Positions 14,679 to 21,024 of a stretch of 21,024 nt of DNA are shown here, in pieces. Position 1 is the stretch's first letter, and each line of letters starts with the position of its first letter. The notes below the pieces were generated by a model, which was not told the origin of the DNA, searched no databases, and worked only from the letters and a program-made list of their open reading frames with translations. The stretch is from JAEXNA01 sp050486105 (GTDB lineage: Bacteria > Vulcanimicrobiota > Xenobia > Xenobiales > JADMJV01): assembly GCA_050486105.1 (NCBI GenBank), contig JBJHCR010000081.1, positions 1 through 21,024 of the forward strand, written 5' to 3'. The translations under genes and the position numbers were made by a program.

Positions 14679-15089
14679 ATGAGCAACTCTGGTCAAATCA
14701 ATGCCTTCTTCAACGGAATCAAGTATCCGAGAACGGTAGAGAGCGCTCCCTTGAGCGACTACCAGCTTGCCGTGGACAAGAACGGGGACGGAAAAATCAG
14801 TAAAGACGAGTGGATTCAGGACTCGGTGGACCTGGTGGGGACGAGCAAGGGCCGGGTCGAGCTAGCAGAGATTGGTGAAGGCCTCTACATCGGGCGCAAG
14901 CCAGGCACTCTGGGCAAGCTGTTCGGCAAGCAGCCCGATTTCCAACCCGCCAGCAGTTGGGTGGAGGTGCCCAAATCGGGCCCGGTGGAGTATCACATCA
15001 AGGGCCTGGAAGCCGTAGACTTTGACAATGGCGTGGTGGAAATCCGGCACGAGGTAACGGTTCCGTATCTGCGCAACTCGATTTTCTGA
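14679..15089 (+). CDS. Small single EF-hand calcium-binding protein
   Basis: A 136-residue protein. Residues 33-44, DKNGDGKISKDE, form a canonical 12-residue EF-hand loop: Asp at 1, 3 (as Asn) and 5, Gly at 6, Ile at 8 and Glu at 12. A plausible entering helix (SDYQLAV) and leaving helix (WIQDSVDLV) flank it. There is only one loop, so it resembles dockerin-like or calerythrin-fragment proteins rather than a calmodulin. The rest, residues 60-136, is predicted beta-rich, with GLYIGRKPGTLGKLFG and VEIRHEVTVPYLRN. There is no signal peptide. ATG 14679 follows ACAGGG. Its position beside the kinase cluster raises the possibility of calcium-linked signalling, which is inference. Confidence 0.8.
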   Translation: MSNSGQINAFFNGIKYPRTVESAPLSDYQLAVDKNGDGKISKDEWIQDSVDLVGTSKGRVELAEIGEGLYIGRKPGTLGKLFGKQPDFQPASSWVEVPKSGPVEYHIKGLEAVDFDNGVVEIRHEVTVPYLRNSIF

Positions 15090-15153
15090 AGCGAACCGCT
15101 CGCCCGGTCAGGCTCGATAGACCTTTCGTGGTGTATCTCGGCCTCGAAACTCT

Positions 15154-16029
15154 TTAAGAATTATCTTTTCGCCACCATCTCTGCCAACGTCGCAACTTCC
15201 CGGAAAGCCAAGGGGGAGTGCTGGAGTTCTCAAGGCTTGCGGCGATGTGCCTCAAGACTTCTCTCACTTCCAAGGCCGACGGGCGCTCAGAAACCGATTT
15301 CGTTATCATTCTGGCTAGGAACCGGTCGAAAGCCTCGCTGACTTCGGGCGCCAAGCTTGATGCTTTCGGATGGTCAAAACCAAACTGTGGAGGGTCATAC
15401 CCGGTCAAGGCTCGGTGCAGGGTCACTCCCAAAGCATAGACATCAGAGCGCGGCTCGCTCCGGCCCTGATATTGCTCGGGTGGGGCGAAGCCGGGGGTGC
15501 CGTATGCGGTGGTGTCACCAGCCCGCTGAGGATTTTGCGAGCGAGCGATGCCGAAGTCGATGAGTTTCACCGAACCGTCTCTGGAAACCATCACATTGCT
15601 CGGCTTCATGTCCCGATAGAGGACCGGAGGAGTCCGCACGTGGAGGTAGTTCAGAGCATCGGCCAACGCCACCCCAACCGCCAAGACTTGCTCTTCAGTG
15701 AGCGGTTCTCCCCGCTCGGCCACCATGGATTCAAGAGTGGGGCCTTCGACTCGCTCCATGACCAGATAGTCGCAGGCTCCGTGGGTAAAACTGTCCACCA
15801 CTTTCGGCAGAATGGGATGCCTGAGCTGTTGGAGCAAGGCAGCCTCTCGCTGAAAGGCTGAGCGGGCCTCCTTGAATTCCGTTGCGGGAAGACCTGAGTA
15901 GTCCACTTCTTTGACCGCCCACTCGGATCCCCGCTCCTTGGTGTCCCTGGCCAGGAAGACCTTGCCGCAGGCTCCTTCGCCCAATTGCCTATCGAGGCGG
16001 TACCGCCCCGCCACCACTCGTCCCAACAC
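15154..16029 (-). CDS. Hanks-type Ser/Thr protein kinase, soluble
   Basis: A 291-residue single-domain kinase. LGEGACGKVFLARD (about 16-29) is the glycine-rich loop, WAVKEVD carries the ATP-binding Lys40, E62 is the likely helix-C partner, LYRDMKPSNVM carries catalytic D140 with K142 and N145, LIDFGIAR carries DFG 158-160, and GTPGFAPPEQY is the activation segment end. All catalytic residues are intact; Tyr replaces His in the HRD motif. There is no membrane segment. The C-terminus ends in a basic Trp-rich tail (KLRRWQRWWRK) that may bind a membrane or nucleic acid. The start is the GTG at 16029, and no ATG is available. It is divergent from a paralogous kinase gene at 16112, and its stop faces that of the EF-hand gene. 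Confidence 0.93.
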   Translation of the reverse strand: MLGRVVAGRYRLDRQLGEGACGKVFLARDTKERGSEWAVKEVDYSGLPATEFKEARSAFQREAALLQQLRHPILPKVVDSFTHGACDYLVMERVEGPTLESMVAERGEPLTEEQVLAVGVALADALNYLHVRTPPVLYRDMKPSNVMVSRDGSVKLIDFGIARSQNPQRAGDTTAYGTPGFAPPEQYQGRSEPRSDVYALGVTLHRALTGYDPPQFGFDHPKASSLAPEVSEAFDRFLARMITKSVSERPSALEVREVLRHIAASLENSSTPPWLSGKLRRWQRWWRKDNS

Positions 16030-16075
16030 CCCGAGAGCTTCGGCTCAGATCGTGGAAAAGACCTGCCGCCAACGC

Positions 16076-16093
16076 AAGGGTTGTTCAACCCTT
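16076..16093. promoter_or_regulatory. 18-bp near-perfect dyad between the divergent kinases
   Basis: AAGGGTTG and CAACCCTT, exact reverse complements, flank a TT centre. The dyad lies 18 bp upstream of the GTG at 16112 and 46 bp from the GTG at 16029, inside the only 82-bp region separating the two kinase genes. It overlaps -35-like hexamers on both strands (TTGTTC on plus, TTGAAC on minus). It could be an operator controlling both kinases or a hairpin in the rightward leader. Confidence 0.5.
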
Positions 16094-16111
16094 CCAGAGA
16101 ACCTAACAAAT

Positions 16112-17743
16112 GTGCTTAAAGTCCAAAGTCTGTTGCAAGGTCGATACAAGATAGAGAAAATTCTAGGGCGCGGTGGCATGGGCGCGGTCTACCTTGCGGA
16201 AGACCAGAGGCTGCCCACGAATTGGGCCATCAAGGAGATGAAGAAGGAAGGGCTCTCCATGGCTGAGCAGGAGAGCGCCGCTCAACTGTTTCGTGCCGAA
16301 GCCCGCCTGCTTTCTGAACTGCGGCATCGCAATCTGCCTAGAATCGTAGATTTCTTTGAAGAGGGCGACCAACTCTACTTGGTCATGGATTATATCGACG
16401 GACAAACCTTGGAACAAAGGGTCGAGCGACAGGGGCCGCTTTCTCTGAACTTCAGCCTGGAGCTCTGCCTCCAGATCTCCGACGTCTTGGATTATCTCCA
16501 CACCCGAAAAGACCCGGTGATCTTCCGAGATTTCAAACCGGCCAATGTCATGTTCACTTCTCAAGACGAGGTGAAGCTCATCGATTTCGGAATCGCTCGG
16601 GTCTTTCGTCAGGGCCAGAGCAGTGACACCCAGGCCCTAGGCACCCCCGGGTACGCCGCCCCAGAGCAATATGGCAAGGGACAATCTGGGCCGAGGACCG
16701 ATCTCTATGCATTTGGAGCCACCCTCCATCACGCCCTCACCGGTCGCGACCCCACTGATGAGCCCTTCGTCTTTCCCCCCATCACGGATTATCGTCAAGA
16801 CTTACCTGAAGACTTTGTTGCCCTGCTCACTAGCTGCCTTAACCTCCACCCAGAGCAGCGCCCAGAGTCGGCGTTTGCCATAAAAAGAGAACTCGAGCGA
16901 ATCTTAGGACGAACCGGGACCTCCTCTCTGGTGGCAGGTCGGCCCAGCACCACTCGGCTCGACGACCTGCCGAGCCCAGATGTTTCGTCCCCGGCTGAAG
17001 CTGCTGCCCCCTCCAAGGCAACTTCGGGCGCCTTTCAATCCCATACCGTACCGATGGTTGTCCCTGCTCAAGCTTCAGCAGAATCAAGAGAAGTATCCGT
17101 TCCGAACTCCAGTGAAGCGGAGTCCAAAAACTTGGAGGGCAACCTTCCATCAACGACGTTGCCAGACAACTCGGAGTCGGTTGTCTCAGACCCCGAAGCG
17201 GGTTCGCCCAGCTTGGAGGTCGTCCAAGTGGCCTTCAAGCCCAGCGTACTCGACTTGCGCTCAGTTTCGTCCGGGGCTCGAGTCAGGGGGTCCGTCAAAG
17301 TCTCAACCTCCGCCCCCGGGAGCCTGGTGAGTTCTTCTGAGAACCTCATTGTGGCCCCATCCAGCTTGAAAGTGGGGTCTCAACGGATCACCGTGACTCT
17401 AGATGCCAAGGGTCTGGCGGCCGACAGCACTTTTGAAGCAAGGGTGTATAGCGAGAGCGGAGGCTCAGAGCTGCAAGTTAAGGCTAGCATCATACCGGCC
17501 AAAGCTTCCTTAGGAGTGCTGATCACCGCTTTCACCCTTTGCCTTTGTACCTTGATCCCAGTGCTCAACTATATCGCGACCTCTTTTTTGGGGCTGATCA
17601 TGCTGCTCACCCCGAAAGGTCAACGGTCAAGTCTCAGCATCCCGTTTTGGCTTTCGGTTTTCCTGAGCCTTGGTTGGACGGTGTTGCTGGTCGCAGGCTG
17701 GTCCTTCTTGAGCCAGATGGATTGGTCCAGTTTTGGATTTTGA
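16112..17743 (+). CDS. Membrane-anchored Hanks-type Ser/Thr kinase with Ig-like region
   Basis: A 543-residue protein. The kinase domain occupies about 12-280: GRGGMGAVYL (19-28), K41 in WAIKEMK, E63, FRDFKPANVM with catalytic D140, K142, N145, LIDFGIAR with DFG 158-160, and GTPGYAAPEQY. Phe replaces His of HRD. It aligns residue for residue with the divergent neighbour, so the two are paralogs. A Ser/Pro/Glu-rich linker follows (about 290-395), then a beta-rich segment (VQVAFKPSVLDLRSVSSG, then SQRITVTLDAKGL and EARVYSE), which looks like an Ig-like sandwich. It ends in two or three hydrophobic stretches, including GVLITAFTLCLCTLIPVLNY and IPFWLSVFLSLGWTVLLVAG, so the protein is anchored at its C-terminus. 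The GTG start follows CAGAGAA; the frame is open further upstream but into the other kinase. Confidence 0.9.
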   Translation: MLKVQSLLQGRYKIEKILGRGGMGAVYLAEDQRLPTNWAIKEMKKEGLSMAEQESAAQLFRAEARLLSELRHRNLPRIVDFFEEGDQLYLVMDYIDGQTLEQRVERQGPLSLNFSLELCLQISDVLDYLHTRKDPVIFRDFKPANVMFTSQDEVKLIDFGIARVFRQGQSSDTQALGTPGYAAPEQYGKGQSGPRTDLYAFGATLHHALTGRDPTDEPFVFPPITDYRQDLPEDFVALLTSCLNLHPEQRPESAFAIKRELERILGRTGTSSLVAGRPSTTRLDDLPSPDVSSPAEAAAPSKATSGAFQSHTVPMVVPAQASAESREVSVPNSSEAESKNLEGNLPSTTLPDNSESVVSDPEAGSPSLEVVQVAFKPSVLDLRSVSSGARVRGSVKVSTSAPGSLVSSSENLIVAPSSLKVGSQRITVTLDAKGLAADSTFEARVYSESGGSELQVKASIIPAKASLGVLITAFTLCLCTLIPVLNYIATSFLGLIMLLTPKGQRSSLSIPFWLSVFLSLGWTVLLVAGWSFLSQMDWSSFGF

Positions 17744-17817
17744 ATTCCAGCGAGAATCGGGAAAACTTGCTTCAAAGTGCAGGATGAAGTCAGACACCTG
17801 AAGGAGAAGGAGCAGGC

Positions 17818-19632
17818 ATGAGTGCCCGAGAGACCATCGTCATCTGCCATCTTTGCCAACACGAGAACGAGCCTTCGCAACGATTCTGTGACGAATGCGG
17901 AGCTGAACTCCAGCAGCACGAAGCAGACTCCTCGACCTCAGCGGAGAGTTCGGCTCAATCTCCCTTGGCCAGCAAGACGACTCTGGATGACGGAAACGGA
18001 GAAACGATCGTCGTAGAGTCTCTCTTGTCCTTGGGTCGGGTCAACCGCTACGCCTGCCAATCGGGCGAACAAGCCGCCCTGCTCCTAGAGGAGACGGCGA
18101 CGGCCCCAGGATTTCTGCAAGAGCGGATGGCAACTTTGGCAGACCTGGGCGAAGTCCCGGGTCTGTGGACACCAACCAAGACTTTTGTTTCCGGGGAACG
18201 AACCTACGCTTTTGGCCCTGTTCCCGCCTCTGAAAATCTTGAGCAACAGGTCCGTGGTTCGGGGGCATTCAATTCGACTAAATTGAGGGCCCTGGCTGAG
18301 GTCCTCGCCGAACTTTTGCGCGAAGTTCATCAGCGGTCGTTCTTGGTTCGCTCCTTTCAGCCGGATCGAATATGGTGGGACGGCGAGAAAGTCTTGGTGG
18401 TAGATAGTTTCGAAAGGCTGGCCACCTTTTCCAAGGCCGGTGATGACTTTCAAGTCGTCAACGGCTTTTCTGCTCCAGAAGCTTATGGCGTTGGAGAGCG
18501 CCCTGTAGGGATAGCGTCGGACCTCTACTCCGCCGGAGCCGTCCTCCACTTCGCCGGAACGGGTCAACGCACCGACTTAGAAAGCAGAGAGAACTTTTTC
18601 TCATTCGATCCCATATCTGATCTCGAGGACCCTGTCCTGGCAGAGGCAATCTTGCGCCTCACTTCTAAGGCCCCTGAAGATCGGCTTCAAAGCTCCGACG
18701 AGTTCGTCGACTTCCTCAAACTTGAGGCTCCGCCAGAGCGAGTTCCAAACCAGGTCTCCTCTACTCCTAAACCCCCGGCCCAGCCAAAACCCAGACAAGC
18801 CAAGTCCGTTCCGGGCCAGGGCTGTAGTTATCGCGTGGCCCTAAAGAGCCACATCGGCTGCGTCCGCAGCGTCAATCAAGACGCCTGCCTGCAACTGCAG
18901 TTCACTTCTATAGAAAAGTCGGAGATAATCGAGAGCCATTTGGTGGCGGTTGTAGACGGAATGGGAGGTGAAGCCGAAGGGGATAAAGCGGCCTCTCTAG
19001 CCCTGCGGACGATCGCCAATCAGGTTATTGAAACCCGGCTATGTCTCAGAGACCAGCGAGTGACCACCCCTTTGATGCCGAACTCTCCAGCTGAAAGAAA
19101 CCGCCTACTTTTAGAGAGAGCCCTCAAGCGAGCCAACCGAACCATCTTTGAATATGCCGAACGAGATATCTCTCGTCGAGGCATGGGCTGCACCATGACC
19201 GCGTGCTTGCTCGAGCCTCACGAGATTTCTATTGGTCACATCGGAGATACCAGGGCTTACCTCATGAGGAACGGAGTGCTGGAGAAGCTGACCACGGACC
19301 ACTCCCTAGTGGGCCGCCTGGTGGAAATGGGTCAGTTGACTGAAGAGGAAGCCCGCAACTCCTCCCAGCGCTCCATTATCTACCGAGCCATGGGCACCAA
19401 TCCCGAAGTCGATGTGGACTTGGTAACTCGAGAACTGGAGCCTGGAGATCGACTGATGTTAGCTTCCGATGGGGTGTGGGAGTACTTTGAACACCAGGAA
19501 TTGACCGATCTTTTCAACCAAGACTTTGAACCGGAAGTCCTCGCTGAACAGTTGGTTTCCATTTGCCTTGCCCGGGGAGCCGATGACAACGCTACTCTGG
19601 CCGTTATTTTTGCTGAAGACCGAGAGGACTGA
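17818..19632 (+). CDS. Zinc ribbon-pseudokinase-PP2C phosphatase fusion
   Basis: A 604-residue protein with three modules. A zinc ribbon at the N-terminus has C10-x2-C13 and C24-x2-C27. Residues about 70-302 follow the layout of a Hanks kinase but lack the glycine loop, the HRD motif (RSFQPDRIWW in its place) and DFG (VVDSFERL in its place). The later landmarks survive: FSAPEAYGVG and SDLYSAGAVL. It is a pseudokinase. Residues about 336-600 form a PP2C phosphatase with all metal-binding aspartates: SVNQDA, VVDGMGGEAEGD, GHIGDTRAYL, ASDGVWEY and GADDNATL. PP2C enzymes remove phosphate from Ser/Thr, so this protein probably reverses the upstream kinase, with the pseudokinase as adaptor. The ATG follows AAGGAGAAGGAG. 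It lies 74 bp after the kinase gene. Confidence 0.9.
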   Translation: MSARETIVICHLCQHENEPSQRFCDECGAELQQHEADSSTSAESSAQSPLASKTTLDDGNGETIVVESLLSLGRVNRYACQSGEQAALLLEETATAPGFLQERMATLADLGEVPGLWTPTKTFVSGERTYAFGPVPASENLEQQVRGSGAFNSTKLRALAEVLAELLREVHQRSFLVRSFQPDRIWWDGEKVLVVDSFERLATFSKAGDDFQVVNGFSAPEAYGVGERPVGIASDLYSAGAVLHFAGTGQRTDLESRENFFSFDPISDLEDPVLAEAILRLTSKAPEDRLQSSDEFVDFLKLEAPPERVPNQVSSTPKPPAQPKPRQAKSVPGQGCSYRVALKSHIGCVRSVNQDACLQLQFTSIEKSEIIESHLVAVVDGMGGEAEGDKAASLALRTIANQVIETRLCLRDQRVTTPLMPNSPAERNRLLLERALKRANRTIFEYAERDISRRGMGCTMTACLLEPHEISIGHIGDTRAYLMRNGVLEKLTTDHSLVGRLVEMGQLTEEEARNSSQRSIIYRAMGTNPEVDVDLVTRELEPGDRLMLASDGVWEYFEHQELTDLFNQDFEPEVLAEQLVSICLARGADDNATLAVIFAEDRED

Positions 19633-19763
19633 TGAAGGTTTTTAGGCAGAACACTGTCCCCATGTTTGAATCGAACAGCCTAAACTCGAGGAGTTCTAAG
19701 ACTTCCGAAAAGGATAGGATTTTGTTGACCGGGTCAGAAGGGCCCACACGATTGGGAATTTAG
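19632..19763 (+). CDS. Possible 43-residue protein coupled to the PP2C gene
   Basis: The TGA of the PP2C gene (19630-19632) shares its A with an ATG that opens a 43-codon frame ending TAG at 19761-19763. The frame fills almost the entire space before the VWA gene, whose GTG follows after 12 bases. The product MKVFRQNTVPMFESN is followed by a Ser/Lys-rich stretch, SLNSRSSKTSEKDR, and LLTGSEGPTRLGI. Overlap at a stop-start junction indicates translational coupling if real. I recognise no family. A chance open frame of this length has a fair probability, so support is modest. Confidence 0.35.
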   Translation: MKVFRQNTVPMFESNSLNSRSSKTSEKDRILLTGSEGPTRLGI

Positions 19764-19775
19764 AGAGGAAAATCT

Positions 19776-21024
19776 GTGCCTGAAGTTCACTTACAATCCC
19801 ACCTGAGTTATAAGAATATCGCTGTCACCAGCGAGAACAAATTGGTATATCTCTTGGTGGATGTCACGCCCTCAGCTGGCTTGGGCCTCGGACCTGCAGC
19901 CTTGAATATGGCCATTGTGTTAGACAAGAGCGGCTCTATGTACGCCCATGATAAGCTTGAGTTTGTCATCTCTGCGGTCAGCCACGTCATGGACAAATTG
20001 AGAGCTAGCGATATCTGTTGCGTTATTGCTTTTGCTGACAAAGCCCGAGTCCTGATCCCAGCCTCTCAAATTTACGACCGAGAGTCTGCTCGCAGAATGG
20101 TTCGCAATATTGATTCCATAGATGTCGGTTCGGGCACCGAAATGCTCAACGGGATCAGAGCCGCCAACGACGAATTGCGCAAGAATCTCTCGGCCGAGCG
20201 CATGAATCACATGATCCTTCTCACCGATGGGCTGACTCTCCACGAGGGGGCCTGCAAGGAAGCCTGCATGATGGCCGCCGCAGAAGGTATCTCCGTCTCT
20301 ACTATCGGGGTGGGAGACGACTTCAACGAGCAGTTCTTGCTGGATATTGCCACGGCTTGTCGGGGGAACTCGTACTACATCGACATCCCCAGAGACATTC
20401 CAGCCATCTTCGACCAAGAGCTGCGAGGAGTTCAAAACGTGGTCATCCGCCACCCCCGTCTTTCCCTCAAGCTCTCTCGGGACATATCCATACGTAAGGC
20501 CTACAAAGTCAAGCCCATGATCAACGACTTGGGGGCTCTGCCCACGGTAGATCGAACGGCGCAACTCGATCTAGGTGAGCTGCAAAAAGACGAGACTCAA
20601 AGCTTTCTTTTTGAACTGGTCCTACCGTCCAGAAAACCGGGAACCTACCGGCTCGCCAAAACAGAGCTCATCTTCGACATCCCTGAACTCGGCCAGAAAG
20701 ACAAATCCGTGTCCGAAGAGATCCTGATCACTTACACCGACGATCAGAGTGCAGCCTCGGTGGTGACCCCCCCGGTTATGGCGGTGGTGGATGCCGTTTC
20801 CGTCTTTCGGCAACAGACCAGAGCCCTGGAGTTTGCGGCCACCGGTGATCGGGGGAAGGCCACCCAACTGCTTCGCTCGGCGGCGACTCAGCTGCTCACA
20901 CAGGGGCAGCAAGAATTGGCCAACCAGGCTTTGGCCGAGGCCGGACGGATCGAACAAGGTGGCGGAGCCTCATCGGCCGGCACAAAGAAACTTCAGTATG
21001 GCACACGAAAGCTGACCCAGTTGC
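19776..21024 (+). CDS. VWA-domain protein, partial (no stop in window)
   Basis: The frame is open from a GTG at 19776, preceded by GAGAGGA, to the window edge, at least 416 residues. The VWA domain (about 40-215) has an intact MIDAS: VLDKSGSM (D50, S52, S54), T121 in GSGTEML, and D151 in LLTDG. It also contains STIGVGDDFNEQFLLDIA near 172-190, the usual end of the domain in chloride-channel-like VWA proteins. A beta-rich region follows to about 330, then a helical tail with RALEFAATGDRGKATQLL. VWA domains bind metal-dependently to partner proteins. The gene follows the kinase and phosphatase genes on the same strand, so it may be a phosphorylated adaptor or scaffold. There is no signal peptide. 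Confidence 0.9.
   Translation, partial: MPEVHLQSHLSYKNIAVTSENKLVYLLVDVTPSAGLGLGPAALNMAIVLDKSGSMYAHDKLEFVISAVSHVMDKLRASDICCVIAFADKARVLIPASQIYDRESARRMVRNIDSIDVGSGTEMLNGIRAANDELRKNLSAERMNHMILLTDGLTLHEGACKEACMMAAAEGISVSTIGVGDDFNEQFLLDIATACRGNSYYIDIPRDIPAIFDQELRGVQNVVIRHPRLSLKLSRDISIRKAYKVKPMINDLGALPTVDRTAQLDLGELQKDETQSFLFELVLPSRKPGTYRLAKTELIFDIPELGQKDKSVSEEILITYTDDQSAASVVTPPVMAVVDAVSVFRQQTRALEFAATGDRGKATQLLRSAATQLLTQGQQELANQALAEAGRIEQGGGASSAGTKKLQYGTRKLTQL

Noticed and set aside
16104..16109. TTGTTC-17-TAACAA as the rightward kinase promoter
   Set aside because: The -10 would end only three bases before the GTG, placing the transcript start inside the coding region, unless the true start is the later TTG at 16133.
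15911..16111. Upstream extension of the rightward kinase frame to 15911
   Set aside because: It would overlap the divergent kinase by about 120 bp, and the added residues resemble an antisense shadow, not a domain. The kinase paralog starts at the equivalent of 16112.

Overview
The window reads as a draft or metagenome-assembled contig. It carries a run of 10 Ns at 12303-12312, and the gene on either side of that run changes frame, so the Ns mark a scaffold gap of unknown length. Base composition is moderately GC-rich with GC-leaning third codon positions. GTG and TTG starts are frequent and intergenic spacers are relaxed. Several Hanks-type Ser/Thr kinases, long low-complexity orphan proteins and mixed nuclease/toxin genes suggest a large-genome, deep-branching environmental bacterium. 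Eremiobacterota/Vulcanimicrobiota-, Armatimonadota- or Acidobacteriota-like lineages are possible, but I cannot fix the phylum from sequence alone.

Region A (1-4 kb) is rich in nucleases. It holds the N-terminal part of a DUF222-type protein (usually fused to an HNH nuclease) on the minus strand, a decayed IS4-type transposase fragment, an intact Mrr type IV restriction endonuclease, a VapBC-like RHH/PIN toxin-antitoxin pair with a readable promoter and tandem operator-like repeats, and an Rpn-like PD-(D/E)XK nuclease/transposase protein.

Region B (4-8.8 kb) is accessory and partly decayed. It holds an orphan minus-strand gene, a coiled-coil lipoprotein with a terminator-like hairpin, an uncertain acidic ORF, and the C-terminal end of an IS66 transposase split by a ~200-bp insertion that contains a perfect 40-bp palindrome. 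It also holds one intact orphan gene, a PIN-domain remnant and the C-terminal fragment of a UvrD-like helicase.

Region C (8.8-15.1 kb) looks like more ordinary chromosome. It holds a GT28/MGDG-synthase-like glycosyltransferase behind a disordered orphan protein, an ArsB/NhaD-type anion permease, a long low-complexity protein interrupted by the scaffold gap, a YndJ-like membrane protein and a small EF-hand protein.

Region D (15.1-21 kb) is a phospho-signalling cluster. Two paralogous Ser/Thr kinases diverge from an 82-bp region carrying an 8+8 dyad. The rightward kinase has an Ig-like region and C-terminal membrane segments. It is followed by a zinc-ribbon/pseudokinase/PP2C fusion, a 43-codon ORF coupled by overlap to its stop, and a VWA protein that runs off the end. 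Kinase, PP2C and VWA together recall the TerY-type 'kinase-phosphatase-VWA' triads. The zinc ribbon plus pseudokinase fused to the phosphatase, and the micro-ORF, are the least ordinary parts of the window.
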